This document shows, piece by piece, positions 28,798 to 43,682 of a stretch of DNA of 64,000 bases. Position 1 is the first letter of the stretch. Each line of letters begins with the position of its first letter. The stretch comes from Siphonodentalium dalli. Lineage: Eukaryota > Mollusca > Scaphopoda > Gadilida > Siphonodentaliidae. The translations under genes were made by a program, and so were the position numbers. The stretch is taken from contig CP136064.1 in assembly GCA_032622095.1 (NCBI GenBank), forward strand, positions 174,290,310 to 174,354,309, in the 5' to 3' direction. The notes beneath the pieces were generated by a model. That model was not told the origin of the DNA and ran no database searches. It saw only the letters and a program-made list of their open reading frames with translations.

Positions 28798-31700
28798 ATA
28801 ACATTGAACAGTCATTGTGCGGATGTACGAACGCATGTCCGGACAGACACGTGCAAAACAATATACCATTTTTTAATAAGGGGCTATAATAATAACCAGA
28901 CATTTGATTCGCTGCGTTATCTTGGATGTGGCCATCTTCTATATGCTTCCGAGTATCTGAAATATTCTACCCTCTCCAATCTGGAAGACAAAACAGAATG
29001 ACAAAAATAATGAGATCTGTCCTGTCTATAATGTGGAATACCAAATGAAAGAACAAAAATAATGAAATTTAAATCAGTGCAAAAACAAGATATACTGTCG
29101 TCCGGTGCATACATTGAGCAGATGCCATTGAATGTCCTTATAGTGGTGAACATCGATACCAAATATCATTGAGAACCGAGCATTATTGTTCAAGTTATGT
29201 CCTGAAAAGACATCAGACAGACCAAAAAGCCAACATTTCCAGATAAACAAAGATGAATAACTCTAGAATGAATAATCTGAACAAAACGATGGAATATTCT
29301 ACTGAGTATACTCATAGTAGGGAACATCCATACCAAATTTCATTCAGAACCGAGCACTATGGCATGAACAGACATTGGGCGGATGTACGTACGAACATCC
29401 GGACAGACAGATGCAAAACAATATACCTTTTTTAAAAAGGGGCTATAACAATAACCACAGACATTTGATTCGCTGCGTTATCTTGGATGTGGCCATCTTC
29501 TGTATGCTTCCGAGTATCTGAAATATTGTACCCTCTCCAATCTGAAAGACAAAACAGAATAACAAAAATAATGAGATCTGTCCTGCCTAATGTGGAATAC
29601 AAAATGAAAGAACAAAAATAATGAAATTTAAATCAGTGCAAAAACAAGATATACTGTTGTCCGGTGCATACATTGAACAGATGCCATTGAATGTCCTTAT
29701 AGTGGTGAACACCCATACCAAATTTCATTGAGATCAGAGCACTACGGTTCAAGTTATAACATTGAACAGACATTGTGCGGATGTACGAACGCATGTCCGG
29801 ACAGACACGTGCAAAACAATATACCCTTTTTTAATAAGGGGCTATAATAATAACCAGACATTTGATTCGCTGCGTTATCTTGGATGTGGCCATCTTCTAT
29901 ATGCTTCCGAGTATCTGAAATCTTCTACCCTCTCCAATCTGGAAGACAAAACAGAATGACAAAAATAATGAGATCTGTCCAGTCTATAATGTGGAATACC
30001 AAATGAAAGAACAAAAATAATGAAATTTAAATCAGTGCAAAAACAAGATATACTGTCGTCCGGTGCATACATTGAGCAGATGCCATTGAATGTCCTTATA
30101 GTGGTGAACATCCATACCAAATATCATTGAGAACCGAGCATTATTGTTCAAGTTATGTCCTGAAAAGACATCAGACAGACCAAAAAGCCAACATTTCCAG
30201 ATAAACAAAGATGAATAACTCTAGAATGAATAATCTGAACAAAACGATGGAATATTCTACTGAGTATACTCATAGGGAACATCCATACCAAATTTCATTC
30301 AGAACCGAGCACTATGGCATGAACAGACATTGGGCGGATGTACGTATGAACGTACGGACAGACAGATGCAAAACAATATACCTTTTTTAAAAAGGGGCTA
30401 TAACAATAACCACAGACATTTGATTCGCTGCGTTATCTTGGATGTGGCCATCTTCTGTATGCTTCCGGGTATCTGAAATATTGTACCCTCTCCAATCTGG
30501 AAGACAAAACAGAATGACAAAATTAATGAGATCTGTCCTGCCTAATGTGGAATACAAAATGAAAGAACAAAAATAATGAAATTTAAATCAGTGCAAAAAC
30601 AAGATATACTGTCGTCCGGTGCATACATTGAACAGATGCCATTGAATGTCCTTATAGTGATGAACACCCATACCAAATTTCATTGAGATCAGAGCACTAC
30701 GGTTCAAGTTATAACATTGAACAGACATTGTGCGGATGTACGAACGCATGTCCGGACAGACACGTGCAAAACAATATACCCTTTTTTAATAAGGGGCTAT
30801 AATAATAACCAGACATTTGATTCGCTGCGTTATCTTGGATGTGGCCATCTTCTATATGCTTCAGAGTATCTGAAATATTCTACCCTCTCCAATCTGGAAT
30901 TCAAAACAGAATGACAAAAATAATGAGATCTGTCCTGTCTATAATGTGGAATACCAAATGAAAGAACAAAAATAATGAAATTTAAATCAGTGCAAAAACA
31001 AGATATACTGTCATCTGGTGCATACATTGAGCAGATGCCATTGAATGTCCTTATAGTGGTGAACATCCATACCAAATATAATTGAGAACCGAGCATTATT
31101 GTTCAAGTTATGTCCTGAAAAGACATCAGACAGACCAAAAAGCAACATTTCCAGATAAACAAAGATGAATAACTCTAGAATGAATAATCTGAACAAAACG
31201 ATGGAATATTCTACTGAGTATACTCATAGTAGGGAACATCCATACCAAATTTCATTCAGAACCGAGCACTATGGCATGAACAGACATTGGGCGGATGTAC
31301 GTATGAACGTCCGGACAGACAGATGCAAAACAATATACCTTTTTTAAAAAGGGGCTATAACAATAACCACAGACATTTGTTTCGCTGCGTTATCTTGGAT
31401 GTGGCCATCTTCTGTATGCTTCCGAGTATCTGAAATATTGTACCCTCTCCAATCTGGAAGACAAAACAGAATGACAAAAATAATGAGATCTGTCCTGCCT
31501 AATGTGGAATACAAAATGAAAGAACAAAAATAATGAAATTTAAATCAGTGCAAAAACAAGATATACTGTCGTCCGATGCATACATTGAACAGATGCCATT
31601 GAATGTCCTTATAGTGGTGAACACCCATACCAAATTTCATTGAGATCAGAGCACTACGGTTCAAGTTATAACATTGAACAGACATTGTGCGGATGTACGA

Positions 31701-34700
31701 ACGCATGTCTGGACAGACACGTGCAAAACAATATACCCTTTTTTAATAAGGGGCTATAATAATAACCAGACATTTGATTCGCTGCGTTATCTTGGATGTG
31801 GCCATCTTCTATATGCTTCCGAGTATCTGAAATCTTCTACCCTCTCCAATCTGGAAGACAAAACAGAATGACAAAAATAATGAGATCTGTCCTGTCTATA
31901 ATGTGGAATACCAAATGAAAGAACAAAAATAATGAAATTTAAATCAGTGCAAAAACAAGATATACTGTCGTCCGGTGCATACATTGAGCAGATGCAATTG
32001 AATGTCCTTATAGTGGTGAACATCCATACCAAATATCATTGAGAACCGAGCATTATTGTTCAAGTTATGTCCTGAAAAGACATCAGACAGACCAAAAAGC
32101 CAACATTTCCAGATAAACAAAGATGAATAACTCTAGAATGAATAATCGGAACAAAACGATGGAATATTCTACTGAGTATACTCATAGTAGGGAACATCCA
32201 TACCAAATTTCATTCAGAACCGAGCACTATGGCATGAAGACATTGGGCGGATGTACGTACGAACGTCCGGACAGACAGATGCAAAACAATATACCTTTTT
32301 TAAAAAGGGGCTATAACAATAACCACAGACATTTGATTCGCTGCGTTATCTTGGATGTGGCCATCTTCTGTATGCTTCCGAGTATCTGAAATATTGTACC
32401 CTCTCCAATCTGGAAGACAAAACAGAATGACAAAAATAATGAGATCTGTCCTGCCTAATGTGGAATACAAAATGAAAGAACAAAAATAATGAAATTTAAA
32501 TCAGTGTAAAAACAAGATATACTGTCGTCCGGTGCATACATTGAACAGATGCCATTGAATGTCCTTATAGTGGTGAACACCCATACCAAATTTCATTGAG
32601 ATCAGAGCACTACGGTTCAAGTTATAACATTGAACAGACATTGTGCGGATGTACGAACGCATGTCCGGACAGACACGTGCAAAACAATATACCCTTTTTA
32701 ATAAGGGGCTATAATAATAACCAGACATTTGATTCGCTGCGTTATCTTGGATGTGGCCATCTTCTATATGCTTCCGAGTATCTGAAATCTTCTACCCTCT
32801 CCAATCTGGAAGACAAAACAGAATGACAAAAATAATGAGATCTGTCCTGTCTATAATGTGGAATACCAAATGAAAGAACAAAAATAATGAAATTTAAATC
32901 AGTGCAAAAACAAGATATACTGTCGTCAGGTGCATACATTGAGCAGATGCCATTGAATGTCCTTATAGTGGTGAACATCGATACCAAATATCATTGAGAA
33001 CAGAGCATTATTGTTCAAGTTATGTCCTGAAAAGACATCAGACAGACCAAAAAGCCAACATTTCCAGATAAACAAAGATGAATAACTCTAGAATGAATAA
33101 TCTGAACAAAACGATGGAATATTCTACTGAGTATACTCATAGGGAACATCCATACCAAATTTCATTCAGAACCGAGCACTATGGCATGAACAGACATTGG
33201 GCGGATGTACGTATGAACGTACGGACAGACAGATGCAAAACAATATACCTTTTTTAAAAAGGGGCTATAACAATAACCACAGACATTTGATTCGCTGCGT
33301 TATCTTGGATGTGGCCATCTTCTGTATGCTTCCGGGTATCTGAAATATTGTACCCTCTCCAATCTGGAAGACAAAACAGAATGACAAAATTAATGAGATC
33401 TGTCCTGCCTAATGTGGAATACAAAATGAAAGAACAAAAATAATGAAATTTAAATCAGTGCAAAAACAAGATATACTGTCGTCCGGTGCATACATTGAAC
33501 AGATGCCATTGAATGTCCTTATAGTGGTGAACACCCATACCAAATTTCATTGAGATCAAAGCACTAAGGTTCAAGTTATAACATTGAACAGACATTGTGC
33601 GGATGTACGAACGCATGTCCGGACAGACACGTGTAAAACAATATACCCTTTTTTAATAAGGGGCTATAATAATAACCAGACATTTGATTCGCTGCGTTAT
33701 CTTGGATGTGGCCATCTTCTATATGCTTCCGAGTATCTGAAATCTTCTACCCTCTCCAATCTGGAAGACAAAACAGAATGACAAAAATAATGAGATCTGT
33801 CCTGTCTATAATGTGGAATACCAAATGAAAGAACAAAAATAATGAAATTTAAATCAGTGCAAAAACAAGATATACTGTCGTCTGGTGCATACATTGAGCA
33901 GATGCCATTGAATGTCCTTATAGTGGTGAACATCCATACCAAATATCATTGAGAACCGAGCATTATTGTTCAAGTTATGTCCTGAAAAGACATCAGACAG
34001 ACCAAAAAGCCAACATTTCCAGATAAACAAAGTTGAATAACTCTAGAATGAATAATCTGAACAAAACGATGGAATATTCTACTGAGTATACTCATAGAAG
34101 GGAACATCCATACCAAATTTCATTGAGAACCGAGCATTATTGTTCAAGTTATGTCCTGAAAAGACATCAGACAGACCAAAAAGCCAACATTTCCAGATAA
34201 ACAAAGTTGAATAACTCTAGAATGAATAATCTGAACAAAACGATGGAATATTCTACTGAGTATACTCATAGTAGGGAACATCCATACCAAATTTCATTCA
34301 GAACCGAGCACTACGGCATGAACAGACATTGGGCGGATGTATGTACGAACGTCTGGACAGACAGATGCAAAACAATATACCTTTTTAAAAAAGGGGCTAT
34401 AACAATAACCACAGACATTTGATTCGCTGCGTTTTCTTGGATGTGGCCATCTTCTGTATGCTTCCGAGTATCTGAAATATTGTACCCTCTCCAATCTGGA
34501 AGACAAAACAGAATGACAAAAATAATGAGATCTGTCCTGTCTATAATGTGGAATACCACATGAAAGAACAAAATTAATGAAATTTAAATCAGTGCAAAAA
34601 CAAGATATACTGTCATCCGGTGCATACATCGAGCAGATGCCATTGAATGTCCTAATAGTGGTGAACATCCATACCAAATATCATTGAGAACCGAGCATTA

Positions 34701-37700
34701 TTGTTCAAGTTATGTCCTGAAAAGACATCAGACAGACCAAAAAGCCAACATTTCCAGATAAACAAAGATGAATAACTCTAGAATGAATAATCTGAACAAA
34801 ACGATGGCATATTCTACTGAGTATACTCATAGTAGGGAACATCCATACCAAATTCCATTCAGAACCGAGCACTATGGCATGAAGACATTGGGCGGATGTA
34901 CGTACGAACGTCCGGACAGACAGATGCAAAACAATATACCTTTTTTAAAAAGGGGCTATAACAATAACCACAGACATTTGTTTCGCTGCGTTATCTTGGA
35001 TGTGGCCATCTTCTGTATGCTTCCGAGTATCTGAAATATTGTACCCTCTCCAATCTGGAAGACAAAACAGAATGACAAAAATAATGAGATCTGTCCTGCC
35101 TAATGTGGAATACAAAATGAAAGAACAAAAATAATGAAATTTAAATCAGTGCAAAAACAAGATATACTGTCGTCCGGTGCATACATTGAACAGATGCCAT
35201 TGAATGTCCTTATAGTGGTGAACACCCATACCAAATTTCATTGAGATCAGAGCACTACGGTTCAAGTTATAACATTGAACAGACATTGTGCGGATGTACG
35301 AATGCATGTCCGGACAGACACGTGCAAAACAATAAACCCTTTTTTAATAAGGGGCTATAATAATAACCAGACATTTGATTCGCTGCGTTATCTTGGATGT
35401 GGCCATCTTCTATATGCTTCCGAGTATCTGAAATCTTCTACCCTCTCCAATCTGGAAGACAAAACAGAATGACAAAAATAATGAGATCTGTCCTGTCTAT
35501 AATGTGGAATACCAAATGAAAGAACAAAAATAATGAAATTTAAATCAGTGCAAAAACAAGATATACTGTCGTCCGGTGCATACATTGAGCAGATGCAATT
35601 GAATGTCCTTATAGTGGTGAACATCCATACCAAATATCATTGAGAACCGAGCATTATTGTTCAAGTTATGTCCTGAAAAGACATCAGACAGACCAAAAAG
35701 CCAACATTTCCAGATAAACAAAGATGAATAACTCTAGAATGAATAATCTGAACAAAACGATGGAATATTCTACTGAGTATACTCATAGTAGGGAACATCC
35801 ATACCAAATTTCATTCAGAACCGAGCACTATGGCATGAAGACATTGGGCGGATGTACGTACAAACGTCCGGACAGACAGATGCAAAACAATATACATTTT
35901 TTAAAAAGGGGCTATAACAATAACCACAGACATTTGATTCGCTGCGTTATCTTGGATGTGGCCATCTTCTGTATGCTTCCGAGTATCTGAAATATTGTAC
36001 CCTCTCCAATCTGGAAGACAAAACAGAATGACAAAAATAATGAGATCTGTCCTGCCTAATGTGGAATACAAAATGAAAGAACAAAAATAATGAAATTTAA
36101 ATCAGTGCAAAAACAAAGTATACTGTCGTCCGGTGCATACATTGAACAGATGCCATTGTATGTCCTTATAGTGGTGAACACCCATACCAAATTTCATTGA
36201 GATCAGAGCACTACGGTTCAAGTTATAACATTGAACAGACATTGTGCGGATGTACGAACGCATGTCCGGACAGACACGTGCAAAACAATATACCCTTTTT
36301 TAATAAGGGGCTATAATAATAACCAGACATTTGATTCGCTGCGTTATCTTGGATGTGGCCATCTTCTATATGCTTCCGAGTATCTGAAATCTTCTACCCT
36401 CTCCAATCTGGAAGACAAAACAGAATGACAAAAATAATGAGATCTGTCCTGTCTATAATGTGGAATACCAAATGAAAGAACAAAAATAATGAAATTTAAA
36501 TCAGTGCAAAAACAAGATATACTGTCGTCCGGTGCATACATTGAGCAGATGCCATTGAATGTCCTTATAGTGGTGAACATCCATACCAAATATCATTGAG
36601 AACCGAGCATTATTGTTCAAGTTATGTCCTGAAAAGACATCAGACAGACCAAAAAGCCAACATTTCCAGATAAACAAAGATGAATAACTCTAGAATGAAT
36701 AATCTGAACAAAACGATGGAATATTCTACTGAGTATACTCATAGTAGGGAACATCCATACCAAATTTCATTCAGAACCGAGCACTATGGCATGAAGACAT
36801 TTGGCGGATGTACGTACGAACGTCCGGACAGACAGATGCAAAACAATATACCTTTTTTAAAAAGGGGCTATAACAATAACCACAGACATTTGATTCGCTG
36901 CGTTATCTTGGATGTGGCCATCTTCTGTATGCTTCCGAGTATCTGAAATATTGTACCCTCTCCAATCTGGAAGACAAAACAGAATGACAAAAATAATGAG
37001 ATCTGTCCTGTCTATAATGTGGAATACCACATGAAAGAACAAAAATAATGAAATTTAAATCAGTGCAAAAACAAGATATACTGTCATCCGGTGCATACAT
37101 TGAGCAGATGCCATTGAATGTCCTTATAGTGGTGAACATCCATACTAAATATCATTGAGAACCGAGCATTATTGTTCAAGTTATGTCCTGAAAAGACATC
37201 AGACAGACCAAAAAGCCAACATTTCCAGATAAACAAAGATGAATAACTCTAGAATGAATAATCTGAACAAAACGATGGAATATTCTACTGAGTATACTCA
37301 TAGGGAACATCCATACCAAATTTCATTCAGAACCGAGCACTATGGCATGAACAGACATTGGGCGGATGTACGTATGAACGTACGGACAGACAGATGCAAA
37401 ACAATATACCCTTTTTAAAAAGGGGCTATAACAATAACCACAGACATTTGATTCGCTGCGTTATCTTGAATGTGGCCATCTTCTATATGCTTCCGAGTAT
37501 CTGAAATATTCTACCCTCTCCAATCTGGAAGACAAAACAGAATGACAAAAATAATGAGATCTGTCCTGTCTATAATGTGGAATACCAAATGAAAGAACAA
37601 AAATAATGAAATTTAAATCAGTGCAAAAACAAGATATACTGTCTTCCGGTGCATACATTGAGCAGATGCCATTGAATGTCCTTATAGTGGTGAAAATCCA

Positions 37701-40700
37701 TACCAAATATCATTGAGAACCGAGCATTATTGTTCAAGTTATGTCCTGAAAAGACATCAGACAGACCAAAAAGCCAACATTTCCAGATAAACAAAGATGA
37801 ATAACTCTAGAATGAATAATCTGAACAAAACGATGGAATATTCTACTGAGTATACTCATAGGGAACATCCATACCAAATTTCATTCAGAACCGAGCACTA
37901 TGGCATGAACAGACATTGTGCGGATGTACGAACGCATGTCCGGACAGACACGTGCAAAACAATATACCCTTTTTTAATAAGGGGCTATAATAATAACCAG
38001 ACATTTGATTCGCTGCGTTATCTTGGATGTGGCCATCTTCTATATGCTTCCGAGTATCTGAAATATTGTACCCTCTCCAATCTGGAAGACAAAACAGAAT
38101 GACAAAAATAATGAGATCTGTCCTGCCTAATGTGGAATACAAAATGAAAGAACAAAAATAATGAAATTTAAATCAGTGCAAAAACAAAGTATACTGTCGT
38201 CCGGTGCATACATTGAACAGATGCCATTGTATGTCCTTATAGTGGTGAACACCCATACCAAATTTCATTGAGATCAGAGCACTACGGTTCAAGTTATAAC
38301 ATTGAACAGACATTGTGCGGATGTACGAACGCATGTCCGGACAGACACGTGCAAAACAATATACCCTTTTTTAATAAGGGGCTATAATAATAACCAGACA
38401 TTTGATTCGCTGCGTTATCTTGGATGTGGCCATCTTCTATATGCTTCCGAGTATCTGAAATCTTCTACCCTCTCCAATCTGGAAGACAAAACAGAATGAC
38501 AAAAATAATGAGATCTGTCCTGTCTATAATGTGGAATACCAAATGAAAGAACAAAAATAATGAAATTTAAATCAGTGCAAAAACAAGATATACTGTCGTC
38601 CGGTGCATACATTGAGCAGATGCCATTGAATGTCCTTATAGTGGTGAACATCCATACCAAATATCATTGAGAACCGAGCATTATTGTTCAAGTTATGTCC
38701 TGAAAAGACATCAGACAGACCAAAAAGCCAACATTTCCAGATAAACAAAGATGAATAACTCTAGAATGAATAATCTGAACAAAACGATGGAATATTCTAC
38801 TGAGTATACTCATAGTAGGGAACATCCATACCAAATTTCATTCAGAACCGAGCACTATGGCATGAAGACATTTGGCGGATGTACGTACGAACGTCCGGAC
38901 AGACAGATGCAAAACAATATACCTTTTTTAAAAAGGGGCTATAACAATAACCACAGACATTTGATTCGCTGCGTTATCTTGGATGTGGCCATCTTCTGTA
39001 TGCTTCCGAGTATCTGAAATATTGTACCCTCTCCAATCTGGAAGACAAAACAGAATGACAAAAATAATGAGATCTGTCCTGTCTATAATGTGGAATACCA
39101 CATGAAAGAACAAAAATAATGAAATTTAAATCAGTGCAAAAACAAGATATACTGTCATCCGGTGCATACATTGAGCAGATGCCATTGAATGTCCTTATAG
39201 TGGTGAACATCCATACTAAATATCATTGAGAACCGAGCATTATTGTTCAAGTTATGTCCTGAAAAGACATCAGACAGACCAAAAAGCCAACATTTCCAGA
39301 TAAACAAAGATGAATAACTCTAGAATGAATAATCTGAACAAAACGATGGAATATTCTACTGAGTATACTCATAGGGAACATCCATACCAAATTTCATTCA
39401 GAACCGAGCACTATGGCATGAACAGACATTGGGCGGATGTACGTATGAACGTACGGACAGACAGATGCAAAACAATATACCCTTTTTAAAAAGGGGCTAT
39501 AACAATAACCACAGACATTTGATTCGCTGCGTTATCTTGAATGTGGCCATCTTCTATATGCTTCCGAGTATCTGAAATATTCTACCCTCTCCAATCTGGA
39601 AGACAAAACAGAATGACAAAAATAATGAGATCTGTCCTGTCTATAATGTGGAATACCAAATGAAAGAACAAAAATAATGAAATTTAAATCAGTGCAAAAA
39701 CAAGATATACTGTCTTCCGGTGCATACATTGAGCAGATGCCATTGAATGTCCTTATAGTGGTGAAAATCCATACCAAATATCATTGAGAACCGAGCATTA
39801 TTGTTCAAGTTATGTCCTGAAAAGACATCAGACAGACCAAAAAGCCAACATTTCCAGATAAACAAAGATGAATAACTCTAGAATGAATAATCTGAACAAA
39901 ACGATGGAATATTCTACTGAGTATACTCATAGGGAACATCCATACCAAATTTCATTCAGAACCGAGCACTATGGCATGAACAGACATTGTGCGGATGTAC
40001 GAACGCATGTCCGGACAGACACGTGCAAAACAATATACCCTTTTTTAATAAGGGGCTATAATAATAACCAGACATTTGATTCGCTGCGTTATCTTGGATG
40101 TGGCCATCTTCTATATGCTTCCGAGTATCTGAAATCTTCTACCCTCTCCAATCTGGAAGCCGAAACAGAATGACAAAAATAATGAGATCTGTCCTGTCTA
40201 TAATGTGGAATACCAAATGAAAGAACAAAAATAATGAAATTTAAATCAGTGCAAAAACAAGATATACTGTCGTCCGGTGCATACATTGAGCATATGCCAT
40301 TGAATGTCCTTATAGTGGTGAACATCCATACCAAATATCATTGAGAACCGAGCATTATTGTTCAAGTTATGTCCTGAAAAGACATCAGACAGACCAAAAA
40401 GCCAACATTTCCAGATAAACAAAGATGAATAACTCTAGAATGAATAATCTGAACAAAACGATGGAATATTCTACTGAGTATACTCATAGTAGGGAACATC
40501 CATACCAAATTTCATTCAGAACCGAGCACTATGGCATGAACAGACATTGGGCGGATGTACGTATGAACGTACGGACAGACAGATGCAAAACAATATACCT
40601 TTTTTAAAAAGGGGCTATAACAATAACCACAGACATTTGATTCGCTGCGTTATCTTGGATGTGGCCATCTTCTGTATGCTTCCGGGTATCTGAAATATTG

Positions 40701-41700
40701 TACCCGCTCCAATCTGGAAGACAAAACAGAATGACAAAATTAATGAGATCTTTCCTGCCTAGCTAATGTGGAATACAAAATGAAAGAACAAAAATAATGA
40801 AATTTAAATCAGTGCAAAAACAAGATATACTGTCGTCCGGTGCATACATTGAACAGATGCCATTGAATGTCCTTATAGTGGTGAACACCCATACCAAATT
40901 TCATTGAGATCAGAGCACTACGGTTCAAGTTATAACATTGAACAGACATTGTGCGGATGTACGAACGCATGTCCGGACAGACACGTGCAAAACAATATAC
41001 CCTTTTTTAATAAGGGGCTATAATAATAACCAGACATTTGATTCGCTGCGTTATCTTGGATGTGGCCATCTTCTATATGCTTCCGAGTATCTGAAATCTT
41101 CTACCCTCTCCAATCTGGAAGACAAAACAGAATGACAAAAATAATGAGATCTGTCCTGTCTATAATGTGGAATACCAAATGGAAGAACAAAAATAATGAA
41201 ATTTAAATCAGTGCAAAAACAAGATATACTGTCGTCCGGTGCATACATTGAGCAGATGCCATTGAATGTCCTTATAGTGGTGAACATCCATACCAAATAT
41301 CATTGAGAACCGAGCATTATTGTTCAAGTTATGTCCTGAAAAGACATCAGACAGACCAAAAAGCCAACATTTCCAGATAAACAAAGATGAATAACTCTAG
41401 AATGAATAATCTGAACAAAACGATGGAATATTCTACTGAGTATACTCATAGTAGGGAACATCCATACCAAATTTCATTCAGAACCGAGCACTACGGCATG
41501 AAGACATTTGGCGGATGTACGTACGAACGTCCGGACAGACAGATGCAAAACAATATACCTTTTTTAAAAAGGGGCTATAACAATAACCACAGACATTTGA
41601 TTCGCTGCGTTATCTTGGATGTGGCCATCTTCTGTATGCTTCCGAGTATCTGAAATATTCTACCCTCTCCAATCTGGAAGACAAAACAGAATGACAAAAA
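28798..41700 (+). repeat. Satellite array, right block
   Basis: The same 955-bp A+B dimer: type A starts recur at 29764, 30719 and 31676 (955-957 bp) and again at 35277 and 36233. Irregular units occur where a B half is replaced by an A tail (near 34200, 36980 and 39050), and one sub-module of about 178 bp is doubled at 33943-34300. Copies are very similar, often differing at a few sites per unit, so amplification or homogenisation is recent. Confidence 0.95.
36231..40130 (+). repeat. 2071-bp higher-order duplication inside the satellite
   Basis: 36231-38055 recurs from 38302 with an offset of exactly 2071 bp, including rare variants: the mutated AACAAAGTATACTG, the ACATTTGGCGG junction and the GTCTTCCGGTGC site. 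The match ends near 40130. It shows a recent block duplication above the dimer level. Confidence 0.9.
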
Positions 41701-41998
41701 TAACAAGAAAACCATAGTCAGAAATGGTAACGCCACCAAGATTATAGTATTACATATAAATAGAAATTATAAAAAAATACATAAAATATTTTAATAACAA
41801 TTGCGTTTAAACAAGTAATCCTTCAAATTATTACTAACAAAGCAAGTAAATGACTGTGGGGCCACTCAACAGATTATAAAGACTTGGACTTAGTATACTG
41901 TAAATACTGGGACTGTATATTTTTTAATTTTAATCTAAAATTTAAATGAAATAATTAAAAGGTAAAATTTAGCAAGTAGTAAAAATTAATTTTCTCAT

Positions 41999-42590
41999 TT
42001 AAAGGTGTACTGTACGCCAAATGTTGTTGTTGGTTTCTATAGTCTCCGAGTCGGAGAATAAGGTAACATTTTTTTCAATATTTGAAAGTCTGTTGAGTAC
42101 GAAGTAGTGTTACGGATGACAAATTTACCGGAATGCAAAAATACAAATTGTCGTTGTCGAGTAATTTTTGTACAGTTTTCAACCAAATGAATCAAATAAA
42201 AGTTATATTATAGGCATACTAGTCCCATATAATTATTTTTAGTTATTGTATCATCGCTAGTAGGTGAGTGGCTTGAGTGTTCTCCCCGTATCATCATAAT
42301 ATTTTAAGCGATCGTGTGTGCGATCGGTTTAACAGTCCAGTATCCCTCAATTACTTTGTTTGATTAGGGAAATTCGTAATTTAATTGACGCCATTTTATG
42401 GCTCCAGTCATAAATTCAATTTATATCAAATTATTAACTTTTAAATTATTAAATTTTAAGATAGCCTATTAACCTGAGCGTTTAAAGAATACATCTTCGA
42501 CTCAAATTACTTATGTTTCTATATATTATCGATATTAGATCGTTGTTGTCACCGGAAATTTAATGAAAATGGCGTACAGTACCCCTTTAA
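41999..42590. mobile_element. Nested TTAA element (592 bp) in copy 1
   Basis: TTAA, then AGGTGTACTGTACGCCA at the left, and TGGCGTACAGTACCCCT-type sequence with TTAA at the right. The TIRs are about 16-18 bp. The same insertion is present in copies 2 and 3, so it predates the macro-duplication. No transposase frame. Confidence 0.75.
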
Positions 42591-43280
42591 TTTTTTGTTT
42601 TGTTAAATAAAGCAATAATTTAAATGTAAAATTTGGTTTTAATAAAATTATTGACCGTGGCTCTTCCAATAATTGCGCGACTGACCTGGTCAATTGTTCT
42701 TAAGAAGTTGTTTTGAGAATTACTTTGGAGGGAAATAGTTATGGCTGTGGCTTCGCAAGTAATTGACTTGGTGACGTGATGTTAACAAATCTGAACTCCA
42801 GTAAACCAAGGACGCTCCATACCAATTATAAGGTAAATAAATAATTCTTTAGAAGTTGTTTTAAGATTTACTATGGATGGAAAGAATTGTGGTGCTGGCT
42901 TCGCAACTATTTGACCCCATTGTAACAAATATAGATATTAGTCACTCTGGTCACTCAGGAAATAGATGTATCTATTCTGTATATTAAGTTATTGCCCGGG
43001 TCTTACGTGTCTTGAGATGTCTAAATACGTTTTGATGGACAGATCGCGCAAGCGCAAGGGACCCCCGCCAATCTTCTCTGTTGTGATTCCAATTGTTGGC
43101 TTATTAAATATGCACATATGTTTAAGAAACAGTCGCGCGCGAAGCGCGCTCCCGTAGGTCGGTTTTTGGATCCCAGTTAATGAAAATATCATTGAAATAA
43201 TCGGTTTCCCCCCCCCCAATAAACATCCATATATCCAACATACATGTTTTTGGAGCAGAATTAGGTAGACCATATTGGAC

Positions 43281-43682
43281 GCCATAATTCTGCTGTGGTT
43301 AAGTGGTCAATTACTTTGGACATTACTGTATGTAGATGGAGTTATCATTAGACCTCACATCCTTATATGGGATACAGTAATGCCCAAAGTAATTGACCAC
43401 TTAACCACATCAGAATTATGGGTAATTTTTCAGGATTTTAAATCCTGAAAAATTACCCATAATTCTGCTGTGGTTAAGTGGTCAATTACTTTGGACATTA
43501 CTGTATGTGGATGGAGTTATCATTAGACCTCACATCCTTATATGGGCTACAGTAATGCCTAAAGTAATTGACCAATTAACCACAGCAGAATTATGGGTAA
43601 TTTTTCAGGATTTAAAATCTTGAAAAATTACCCATAATTCTGCTGTGGTTAAGTGGTCAATTACTTTGGACATTATACTGTA
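43281..43682. repeat. Tandem mariner-type palindromes in copy 1
   Basis: A right half (43281-43330) is followed by two full palindromes (43373-43505 and 43548-43682), each TA-flanked. They are separated by the same spacer (TGTAGATGGAGTTATCATTA onward). Unit plus spacer is about 175 bp, so this is a tandem expansion of one insertion with its flank. Copies 2 and 3 have one full palindrome fewer. Confidence 0.85.

Noticed and set aside
23193-41700. Dozens of recurring open frames of 60-155 codons on both strands in the satellite (for example proteins starting MNRHCADVRTHVRTDTCK or MVWMFTTIRTFNGICSMY)
   Set aside because: They recur only because the satellite unit recurs, lie on both strands in overlapping frames, have no recognisable domain, and vary in length with single indels. 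No codon-level constraint is visible.
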